This document shows positions 8,952-15,487 of a DNA stretch of 27,083 nt, piece by piece. The notes below the pieces were generated by a model that did not search any database, had not been told where the DNA came from, and saw only the letters and a list, made by a program, of their open reading frames with translations. Position 1 is the stretch's first letter. Each line of letters begins with the position of its first letter. Source of the DNA: JBDSGC01 sp046594105 (GTDB lineage Bacteria; Acidobacteriota; Thermoanaerobaculia; Gp7-AA8); NCBI GenBank assembly GCA_046594105.1, contig JBKJQB010000172.1, positions 1-27,083 of the forward strand. The letters run 5' to 3'. The position numbers and the translations under genes were made by a program.

Positions 8952-8957
8952 GATAAT
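8952..8957 (+). promoter_or_regulatory. -10-like element for a leaderless start (amidohydrolase)
   Basis: GATAAT followed by G, ending 7 bases before the ATG at 8965. The gap (GCGCCAC) has no ribosome-binding sequence. It lies inside the divergent interval with the aldo/keto reductase gene. Confidence 0.5.
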
Positions 8958-8964
8958 GCGCCAC

Positions 8965-10272
8965 ATGAAACCCGCACTGATGGTTCTCACCTGCCTTCTC
9001 CTCGCCACCTTTGCCTCCGGTCAGACGCTCGTTCTAGCCGGCGGCCGCGTCATCGACGGGTACGGCGGACCGCCCATCGACAACGCGGTGATCGTGATCG
9101 AGGGGAATACCGTTCGCGCGGTCGGCCCGGAGTCCTCCGTGGCCATCCCCGCCGGCGCGAAGGTCATCGACACCAACGGCTACACCATGATGCCCGGCCT
9201 CATGGACATGCACGTCCACCTGATGATCCTCGGACACGGCGACTACACCCACTGGTTCGAGACCTATCCGTCCCAGTGGCGCGACGTGGTGATGCCGATC
9301 TCTGCCAAAGAGTTGCTGATGGCCGGGGTGACGACGGCGCGCGATCTCGGAGCACCCCTCGAGGACATCGTGGCGGTGAAGAATCGGATCAATCGCGACG
9401 AGATCCCCGGGCCGCGCATGTTCGTCTCCGGCCCATTCCTGCAGCACACCTCGCCGCCGCTGGAAGCGAAGTTCCGCTGGGCGATCAACGGAGTCGACGA
9501 CGCGCGCAAAAAGGTCGACATCGTGGTGGATGGCGGCGCCGACGTCATCAAGCTGATCGATCAGGATCAGATGACCCAGGAGGAAGTGAACGCCATCGTC
9601 GACCAGGCCCACAAGCGCGGAAAGACGGTGGTGGCGCACGCTCATCGCTCGGAAGAAATCCGCAGAGGACTGAAAGCGGGTGTGGACTGCTTCGAGCACA
9701 CCGGCCTGGCGACCAAGGCCGGCTACGAAGAAGACATCCTGCAGATGCTGCGCGAGCGGAACGCCACCCTCTACTGGGACCCGACCATGGAGGGACTCTT
9801 CCTATACGACTACACGCTGCGCTTTCCGGAACGACTCGACGACCAGCGACTGAAGAAGGACCTGCCTCCGGCGATGTACAAAGATGTGCGTGACTCGCTT
9901 CGAAACATCTCGCAGCTGTCGTACTTTGCGCTCACACCGCGCCGCGTCCCGACGCTGGCGAACAAGTTCCGCCAGCTGCGGGAGACCGGCGTGACCATCA
10001 TCGTGGGGACCGATTCCGGCATCCCGCTGAACTTTCACTACGACTCCACCTGGCGCGAACTGAAGACGATGGTCGACCTCGGCATGGCTCCCATGGACGT
10101 GATCCGCGCGGCGACCTACTGGCCCGCGCAACTGCTTAAGCAGCCGAAGCTGGGAACGATCGCCGCGGGGCAGCTCGCAGACATCATCGTGGTGAATGGC
10201 GATCCGCTGACCGACATGACGGCGCTGCGCAACATCGTGCACGTGGTGAAGGACGGCAAGGTTTACAAGTAG
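8965..10272 (+). CDS. Secreted metal-dependent amidohydrolase (prolidase/imidazolonepropionase-like)
   Basis: A 435-residue amidohydrolase-superfamily enzyme with a signal peptide (MKPALMVLTCLLLATFASGQ), so it probably acts in the periplasm. The metal site is visible: HVH at 83-85, candidate carboxylated Lys196 (DVIKLI), His225 and His227 (VAHAH), His245 and catalytic Asp350 (GTDSGIP). The C-terminal sheet ends with GTIAAGQLADIIVVNGDPL. Relatives hydrolyse Xaa-Pro dipeptides, organophosphates or cyclic amides; the substrate here is not predictable. The start is ATG 8965; an in-frame ATG at 8956 would add three residues but lies inside the -10-like hexamer. It is transcribed alone. Confidence 0.93.
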   Translation: MKPALMVLTCLLLATFASGQTLVLAGGRVIDGYGGPPIDNAVIVIEGNTVRAVGPESSVAIPAGAKVIDTNGYTMMPGLMDMHVHLMILGHGDYTHWFETYPSQWRDVVMPISAKELLMAGVTTARDLGAPLEDIVAVKNRINRDEIPGPRMFVSGPFLQHTSPPLEAKFRWAINGVDDARKKVDIVVDGGADVIKLIDQDQMTQEEVNAIVDQAHKRGKTVVAHAHRSEEIRRGLKAGVDCFEHTGLATKAGYEEDILQMLRERNATLYWDPTMEGLFLYDYTLRFPERLDDQRLKKDLPPAMYKDVRDSLRNISQLSYFALTPRRVPTLANKFRQLRETGVTIIVGTDSGIPLNFHYDSTWRELKTMVDLGMAPMDVIRAATYWPAQLLKQPKLGTIAAGQLADIIVVNGDPLTDMTALRNIVHVVKDGKVYK

Positions 10273-10432
10273 CGCGCTCGGCCGACCTCTCGCGTGGTCC
10301 ACCGTTCTGTCCGCGATCAACGCGCATCGGTTCCACGCCTGGACGCTCGGAATGGGATGACGCTTCAAACGAGCAAACGCGAATCCATGAGCGTGGCCCC
10401 CGCAGCGAACCCGAGGACGATCAAGCAGCAAC
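10273..10432. other. Gene-free spacer left of the tRNA 3'-end copy
   Basis: 160 bases with no credible gene, terminator or repeat. It would be host chromosome flanking the proposed island. Confidence 0.4.
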
Positions 10433-10468
10433 CCTGGTAGGCCCTGCGGACTCGAACCGCTGACCTCC
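10433..10468 (-). repeat. Partial tRNA-Val(GAC) 3' end: distal attachment-site-like copy
   Basis: These 36 bases reproduce 37 bases at 15127-15163 with a single missing base: 13 and 23 identical bases on either side of the gap. The copy covers the variable region, T-arm, 3' acceptor strand, CCA and two bases beyond. It is in direct orientation to the intact tRNA, whose 3' end faces it across 4.7 kb. That is what integration into a tRNA 3' end leaves at the far end of an element. The missing T-stem base and the lack of a 5' half make it non-functional as tRNA. Confidence 0.85.
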
Positions 10469-10469
10469 G

Positions 10470-10563
10470 TTACGCAGAATGGAGACGGAGTTCGAGCCGC
10501 GGTTGACCACGCGAGATCGAGCATACCGTCGCCGTCGAGATCGCCCGTCGCGATCGACGCGGG
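10470..10563 (-). pseudogene. FG-GAP/VCBS repeat protein fragment, frameshifted
   Basis: One minus-strand frame reads PASIATGDLDGDGMLDLA, the hallmark FG-GAP/VCBS calcium-binding loop. The shifted frame then continues VVNRGSNSVSILRNGGQRF, the usual second half of the same repeat. Adding one base near 10510 joins them into a single repeat, so a one-base deletion has broken it. Nothing like a complete beta-propeller gene is present. The fragment runs directly into the tRNA 3'-end copy and lies on the same strand just after the leucine-rich-repeat gene, inside the proposed island. Confidence 0.7.
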
Positions 10564-10637
10564 GCGTCGACCGGGCGAGCCGTGGCGCCGGCCTGACAAG
10601 TGGAGCGGACGTGACGCCCACTTTCTCAGTCGAGCAA

Positions 10638-13600
10638 TTACTCCAGCCGAACCACCGAATCGCCGCTGCCGTTGTCGGTGATGATGACGAATGGAACGAC
10701 CGACCCGTTGCCGCTCATGACATCGATGCGCAGTTGCAGCCCGTGCAAATCGCTGTACGCAGAATCGCGCGATGTGCCGACGATCGATCGCACGAGCTCA
10801 GCGAGCACCAACTGCTGCCGCGGCGCGAGCGTGAAGTCGCGCGCGAGGACGGCGCTGGCGATCGACTTCGGATCGCTGATGACAACGCTCGCCCGCACAG
10901 TCACCTTCGCGCCTGACGACTCGACGAAACCGTAGCTCGTGCGGAAGGTGTTCGGCGTCGAGGCCGCAATCGTCGATGAAGTCGAATCGTCGAGATCCGC
11001 GAAGATCTGGGACTGTCCGACCCGCAATCCCGACGTGGCGGAAACCACCGGCACGGCGCTCCCGATGCTTTTGTCGGCCGTGCGATAGTCATGCGCCGTG
11101 ACGATCAGTTGTCCGCGAATTGGCACCAGCACGATATGCGCGAGAGGCACAGGTGAAGCGGCGTCGGTCAGTGTGATTGTTCGACGCGCCGAGACGACGA
11201 CATCGCGCTCGACGATCGCGCCCCCGGCATTGATCACTTGCATCTTCGCGCGCGCGTCGTCCGTCGTCGGATTGAACAGCGTAACTTCGGTGGATGGCGA
11301 AATCACCTGCACGGCGTGCGGTGCCGCACGCCGCCTTCCGCCGCCACTCGCGGTCGTCCCCTCGGCGAACGGGATGCGCATCGCCTCGGTCAGGGCGTAC
11401 TTGTTCACGCGGCTCCAGTCGACGACGCTCCACACGTCCCCGCTGCGATCATCGATCACGCGCGCGTAGGCGGCGATCCGTCCGGTCGATGCCGCATTGT
11501 TCGTGATGATGGCAGTGATGGCGTTCACCGGGACGATGCCGCGCAACTCATCGAGCGCAAACGCGGCGAGCGTCTCGGTGCGCGACTGCCCGCTCGCTGC
11601 TCCGCTGGCGTCGAGAAAATCGATCCGCGCCGTTGCCGCGCCACCGCTCGTCTCCTGCAGATAGAGATCGGCGCCGGTGCGTAGACCGGTGAGGTACGTT
11701 GCCTGATTCGCACCTGCGGAACGATCGGAGCGGAAGATCGGAACATCGCCGAGTAGTGAGCCGGACGATTTGCTGCTGGAGAGCTTTGCCACGGCGGCGA
11801 TGCTCCGCCAGTCGCTGCTGCGGATCTGCAGAGTCCCTGCGCCGTCGCTCACGCCGTACACATTCGTGACGACATTCACCAAGCTCACTGACTGCGTCGA
11901 GCCGATCACCGGCAGCGACGCGAGGCTCGTGGACGACGAACCGGCGGGTGTGAAATAGAGGCGCAGATCGTTGAGAGAGCGCGCCGCGGAGGAGTTGACG
12001 ATCGAGATTGCGGATGCGTACCGGTCAAGAGCGCGTTGGAATGTCGCCACGCCCGGCGCGAAGAGCGCGACTTCACCGGGAAGCGTTCCCGGGATCGAGT
12101 TCGGAGTCACGGTCGGTTTTGTCACATCGACGACAGTGACCTTCGTGACCGAAATGCCGCTCGACGGTGCATCGAAGCCAATCGCCAATGCCGTCGAACC
12201 AGCCGATCCGGCGACGTAGACCAGGCTCAGATTTGCGGTGAGCGCACCAATGCCGGGCGGCCGTTTCGCGCGAACAACCTTGAAGGTGACAGTGGCCGTC
12301 GCGCCGGGATCGATGGAAATCGGGTCGGTGGCCGGCTGCACCCACGGCTGATCGGAGATGACGATCCCTGAGAGCGTGGCGGTTCCAGCATTGCGGAACT
12401 TCGCCGTCCCGATCGAATCCGAACCAGGCGCGCCTGCGAGCTCGATGCGCGTGTCGACGGCGACAGCAGTCACAGTGCCGCTCGGCCGCGTCGAGGAGAG
12501 AAGAACGATCGGAATGCCGATGCCGTCGCCCGTTCCATCGCCGGTCACGACCACATAGCCGTTGTAGTACGAGCCGACCGGCTTCGTCAGTGACTGGACC
12601 GTCACGATCTGACTGGCGCCCCCCGCGAGCGAGAAGGTGGCCGGTTGGAACGTGAAGTAGTCGCCGTCGCCTTTCGTGATCGTGATCGCTGTCGTGGCAT
12701 CGCCGTAGTTGGTCAGCGTGAACGTGTCGACGTTCTGCGGCACACCGTCCACCTGCACCAGCCCACCGGCCGGCTCGGTAACGACGACATCGGCCGGCGC
12801 GACGACTCGCGGCCCGGTTGTCGCGCTGATCGCCGCTGTGGGATCGCTCACCACGACGTTGCGTTGATAGTCGTGCGGATGCGTTACGGCCGACACCGTG
12901 AAGAAGTAAGTCGTTGATGCAGAGAGCCCGCGAACAAGAATTGAATTGACTTCTTTCGAGCCCGTCGTGGCGATCGTCGTTGGTGTGCCGCCCGCCGAGG
13001 TTGAGGCAGCGACCTGATATCCCCCCCCATTGTCGGTGTAGGGAATGAGGTCCCACTCCACGGTCGCGCCACGATCAGTCGTCGTCGTCACGCGCGGATT
13101 GGCCGGCGTCACCGTCTGCGTCAACGTGAAGTCACCGCCCTCCTTGGTATTGAGAAAATCGCGCACAGACGTGTCAGCCGTGTACAGCGCGTTGGAGTTA
13201 AAGCCGGATTGGCCGTTCGTCAAGAGTGTGAGCGACTTGATCTCGGCGGGAACGGGACCGCGGAAGGCGTTCCCTGAAATATCGAGATGGAGAAGATTAA
13301 CAAGGCGGCCAATCTCTTTCGGAATGGTCCCGCTGAAACGATTTCCCCACAGCGAGAGATACTGCAGGTTCGTCAGGTTCCCGATGTCCGCCGGCAGTGT
13401 GCCATCGAGATCGTTGTTGGGCAACGAAAGCCACGTCAGCTCGTGCAGACTGCCAATATCCGACGGGATCTGCCCCGTCAACTCGTTGTTATCGAGTTGG
13501 AGGGTGTCGAGCTTCGAGAGTTGCGTGATGCCCGGCGGGATCGATCCGCTCAATTCCGCGTCGGAGATCTGCAGCCGCGTGAGATTCGTCAGCTCGCCGA

Positions 13601-14936
13601 TCCAGACCGGGATCGATCCGCCGACGGGATTCCCGCCTAACGTGAGCTGGACCAGGTTGCGCAGATTGCGGAACGAGTCGGGGATCGGGCCGCTCATTCG
13701 ATTGTCGAAGAGAAACAGAATGTTCAGTTTCGTCAGGTTGCCGATTTCGCTCGGGATCACACCCGAAAGCTGATTCGAATATACGGAGAACCCCGTGAGG
13801 TTCGTGAGTTTGCCAGCGGTTGTGGGAATCGCACCGGTGAGCTGATTGCTCGCAAAGTCGATCGATTCGAGCGCTGTCAGATTTCCGATCTCCGTCGGAA
13901 TCGAGCCGGTGAATGCATTCGAGCCGAGCGAGAGCGCCTGCAGATTCGTCAGCGCGCCGATGCCGTGCGGAATCTCGCCGCGGAATTCGTTGTGGTCGAG
14001 CTGCAGTCTCCGCAGATTCGTCAGCCGGAGAACGGCGGCGGGAAACGCGCCGCTGAATTTGTTCTGCGAGAGATCGAGACCACGCAGAGCGGCGAGATTG
14101 CCAGTGTCGTCCGGCACGACGCCGCCGAGCTGATTGTTTCCGAGGTACAAAACTTCGAGGTTGCGAAGCCCGCCGAGCGAGGGGATCGTGCCGGAAAGCT
14201 GATTCGCATAAAGGCTGAGCCTCGCGAGATTGGTCAGTTGCCCCAGTTCAGGCGGGATCGATCCTGACAGTTGATTACTATTGAGATCGAGCTCCTGAAG
14301 ACTGACCAGAAACCCGAGCTCCTTCGGGATCGCGCCACCCAACTTGTTGCTCTCCAGGTCGAGAATCGTCAGCTTCGACAGCTGTCCGAGCTCGTGCGGG
14401 ATCTCGCCGCTCAACTGGTTGTAGTTCAGGCGCAGTTCCTGGAGCGATGAGAGGTTCCCGAGCTCGCGCGGGATCGTGCCGGCGATGTTCGTTCCATTGA
14501 TCCGCAGCCGCTGTAGTTTCGTGAACGATCCGAGGGCCGGCGGCAACGAGCCGCTGAGCGGATTGTGGTCGAGGATCAGATCTTCGAGAGCGGCGAGTCT
14601 CCCGATGTCGCCAGGAATCGGCCCGGTTAAAGAGTTCTCCCATAAGTGCAATGCCCGCAGCGCGGGCAGGTCGCCGATGGCCGCGGGAATCGTGCCACGC
14701 AGATTGTTCTGTGCGAGACCGAGTCCGGTGATGTTGGCCTGATCGTCATCGCAAGTGACACCGAACCACTTGCACTCCGTTCCCGCACCAAGCCAGCCGT
14801 TGTTGTCCGTCCATGTCGGCCCGCTGGTGGAGTTGTAGAACGCAACGAGCGCGTCGTGCTGTGATTGCGGCACCGCCGCCGCGGCGCTCACCGACACGAT
14901 CAACGCGCAACCGGCGAACCATCCCCGTATCAGCAT
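10638..14936 (-). CDS. Giant secreted leucine-rich-repeat protein with FN3 domain
   Basis: A 1432-residue protein. A signal peptide (about 1-22) precedes an LRRNT-like cap that includes Trp and two Cys (ECKWFGVTC). Residues 68-570 are 21 leucine-rich repeats of 24 residues (one of 23) with the plant-type consensus LxxLxLxxNxLxGxIPxxxGxLx, followed by a degenerate repeat. Residues 611-708 are a fibronectin type III domain. The remaining 720 residues are beta-rich, Thr/Ser/Val-rich sequence with Ig- or ASH-like stretches, and no anchor or transmembrane helix is visible. It is probably secreted or surface-bound for protein or glycan binding (inference). The start at 14936 is the first codon giving a proper signal peptide. 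The LRR-coding DNA is poorer in GC than flanking genes (two 60-base lines counted at 30/60, against 38-40/60 outside), which suggests transfer. It lies alone between tRNA-Val and its 3'-end copy. Confidence 0.92.
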   Translation of the reverse strand: MLIRGWFAGCALIVSVSAAAAVPQSQHDALVAFYNSTSGPTWTDNNGWLGAGTECKWFGVTCDDDQANITGLGLAQNNLRGTIPAAIGDLPALRALHLWENSLTGPIPGDIGRLAALEDLILDHNPLSGSLPPALGSFTKLQRLRINGTNIAGTIPRELGNLSSLQELRLNYNQLSGEIPHELGQLSKLTILDLESNKLGGAIPKELGFLVSLQELDLNSNQLSGSIPPELGQLTNLARLSLYANQLSGTIPSLGGLRNLEVLYLGNNQLGGVVPDDTGNLAALRGLDLSQNKFSGAFPAAVLRLTNLRRLQLDHNEFRGEIPHGIGALTNLQALSLGSNAFTGSIPTEIGNLTALESIDFASNQLTGAIPTTAGKLTNLTGFSVYSNQLSGVIPSEIGNLTKLNILFLFDNRMSGPIPDSFRNLRNLVQLTLGGNPVGGSIPVWIGELTNLTRLQISDAELSGSIPPGITQLSKLDTLQLDNNELTGQIPSDIGSLHELTWLSLPNNDLDGTLPADIGNLTNLQYLSLWGNRFSGTIPKEIGRLVNLLHLDISGNAFRGPVPAEIKSLTLLTNGQSGFNSNALYTADTSVRDFLNTKEGGDFTLTQTVTPANPRVTTTTDRGATVEWDLIPYTDNGGGYQVAASTSAGGTPTTIATTGSKEVNSILVRGLSASTTYFFTVSAVTHPHDYQRNVVVSDPTAAISATTGPRVVAPADVVVTEPAGGLVQVDGVPQNVDTFTLTNYGDATTAITITKGDGDYFTFQPATFSLAGGASQIVTVQSLTKPVGSYYNGYVVVTGDGTGDGIGIPIVLLSSTRPSGTVTAVAVDTRIELAGAPGSDSIGTAKFRNAGTATLSGIVISDQPWVQPATDPISIDPGATATVTFKVVRAKRPPGIGALTANLSLVYVAGSAGSTALAIGFDAPSSGISVTKVTVVDVTKPTVTPNSIPGTLPGEVALFAPGVATFQRALDRYASAISIVNSSAARSLNDLRLYFTPAGSSSTSLASLPVIGSTQSVSLVNVVTNVYGVSDGAGTLQIRSSDWRSIAAVAKLSSSKSSGSLLGDVPIFRSDRSAGANQATYLTGLRTGADLYLQETSGGAATARIDFLDASGAASGQSRTETLAAFALDELRGIVPVNAITAIITNNAASTGRIAAYARVIDDRSGDVWSVVDWSRVNKYALTEAMRIPFAEGTTASGGGRRRAAPHAVQVISPSTEVTLFNPTTDDARAKMQVINAGGAIVERDVVVSARRTITLTDAASPVPLAHIVLVPIRGQLIVTAHDYRTADKSIGSAVPVVSATSGLRVGQSQIFADLDDSTSSTIAASTPNTFRTSYGFVESSGAKVTVRASVVISDPKSIASAVLARDFTLAPRQQLVLAELVRSIVGTSRDSAYSDLHGLQLRIDVMSGNGSVVPFVIITDNGSGDSVVRLE
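13227..14735 (-). repeat. Array of 72-base leucine-rich-repeat units within the LRR gene
   Basis: 21 consecutive units of 24 codons (one of 23). Units are similar but not identical at DNA level, so this is an old protein-coding repeat array, not a recent tandem duplication or CRISPR. Confidence 0.85.
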
Positions 14937-15106
14937 GCTTCGGGTAAGTATGACGCGGTTTTCGTCAATCCGATCAGACGCGCGAACGGCGCAAGGCGCC
15001 CGGCAGAGCAGCCCTACCGTGCCCACGCGCGGGACGTCGCCGTCGTGGAGTGCCTTTCGACGCGCACCGGCTCCTGACTCCGATGAACGTTGTGTGAGGC
15101 CCGATG

Positions 15107-15122
15107 ACTCCGGTCGCGGAGT
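15107..15122 (-). terminator. Hairpin just downstream of tRNA-Val(GAC)
   Basis: ACTCCG and CGGAGT around a 4-base loop begin 6 bases after the tRNA CCA end. There is no T-tract, so it may mark processing more than termination. Read-through into the LRR gene, 193 bases beyond the tRNA, is possible. Confidence 0.3.
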
Positions 15123-15128
15123 GATTCC

Positions 15129-15205
15129 TGGTAGGCCCTAGCGGACTCGAACCGCTGACCTCCACCGTGTCAAGGTGGCGCTCTAACCAGCTGAGCTAAG
15201 GGCCT
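15129..15205 (-). tRNA. tRNA-Val (anticodon GAC), CCA encoded
   Basis: A 77-base cloverleaf. The acceptor strand AGGCCCT pairs with AGGGCCT, followed by discriminator A and an encoded CCA. The anticodon stem CCACC/GGTGG carries loop TTGACAC, so the anticodon is GAC (valine). The T-arm holds TTCGAGT. It is the second of two valine tRNA genes, 38 bases after tRNA-Val(CAC), probably on one transcript. Its 3' half is copied at 10433-10468, making this the likely integration target. Confidence 0.97.
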
Positions 15206-15243
15206 GCAAAGACGCACTGTGCGAACCATCCCGAGAAGGAAAA

Positions 15244-15319
15244 TGGTAGTCGCTAACGGACTCGAACCGTTGACCCCCACCGTGTGAAGGTGATGCTCTA
15301 CCAACTGAGCTAAGCGACT
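15244..15319 (-). tRNA. tRNA-Val (anticodon CAC), CCA encoded
   Basis: A 76-base cloverleaf. The acceptor strand AGTCGCT pairs with AGCGACT, then discriminator A and CCA. The anticodon stem TCACC/GGTGG carries loop TTCACAC, giving anticodon CAC (valine, GTG codons). It is the first gene of a two-tRNA unit with tRNA-Val(GAC), behind the promoter at 15375-15403. Confidence 0.97.
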
Positions 15320-15374
15320 GTTCGGGATCGTCTCAACGAGCTATCCCGGCACGCTATTTCCGCGCGGGAGGCAG

Positions 15375-15403
15375 AGAATACCTTGGCCGGGTTCGAGCTG
15401 CAA
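15375..15403 (-). promoter_or_regulatory. Sigma70-type promoter of the tRNA-Val pair
   Basis: On the minus strand TTGCAG (15403-15398) and TATTCT (15380-15375) are separated by exactly 17 bases. The tRNA 5' end lies 55 bases after the -10 box. Confidence 0.7.
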
Positions 15404-15434
15404 CCAGGCGTTTTCCGTGATGGCGCGGGCAGCG

Positions 15435-15479
15435 GTCCGAGGAAAAGGGCGCGGGGCCGCCAACGCAGCGGCCCCGCGC
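15435..15479 (-). terminator. Rho-independent terminator of the TonB-dependent receptor gene
   Basis: A perfect 12-bp stem (GCGCGGGGCCGC with GCGGCCCCGCGC, 15449-15479) with a 7-base loop, followed on the minus strand by CCCTTTTCC. It starts 8 bases after the receptor stop codon and separates it from the tRNA promoter. Confidence 0.8.
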
Positions 15480-15487
15480 GATCGGAA

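Noticed and set aside
8500..8964. Upstream extension of the amidohydrolase frame
   Set aside because: It overlaps the divergent aldo/keto reductase; the signal peptide starts at 8965.
10433..10468. Second functional tRNA gene
   Set aside because: The D-arm, most of the anticodon arm and the 5' acceptor strand are absent and the T-stem lacks one base.
12073..13056. Long open frame inside the LRR gene in another frame on the same strand
   Set aside because: The frame of the LRR protein gives clear signal peptide, repeats and FN3 domain; the other frame is Arg/His/Gly-rich, typical of a high-GC shadow.
13227..14735. Periodic sequence that could be mistaken for a CRISPR array
   Set aside because: The 72-base period is the 24-codon LRR unit in frame; there are no identical repeats with unique spacers.
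14937..15128. Strong dedicated promoter for the LRR gene
   Set aside because: TTGACG is present near 14965 but no matching -10 hexamer lies 16-18 bases downstream; kept only as an open possibility.
10469..15128. Integrase or other recombinase gene inside the island
   Set aside because: No frame on either strand shows recombinase motifs; apart from the LRR gene and the FG-GAP fragment nothing is coding.
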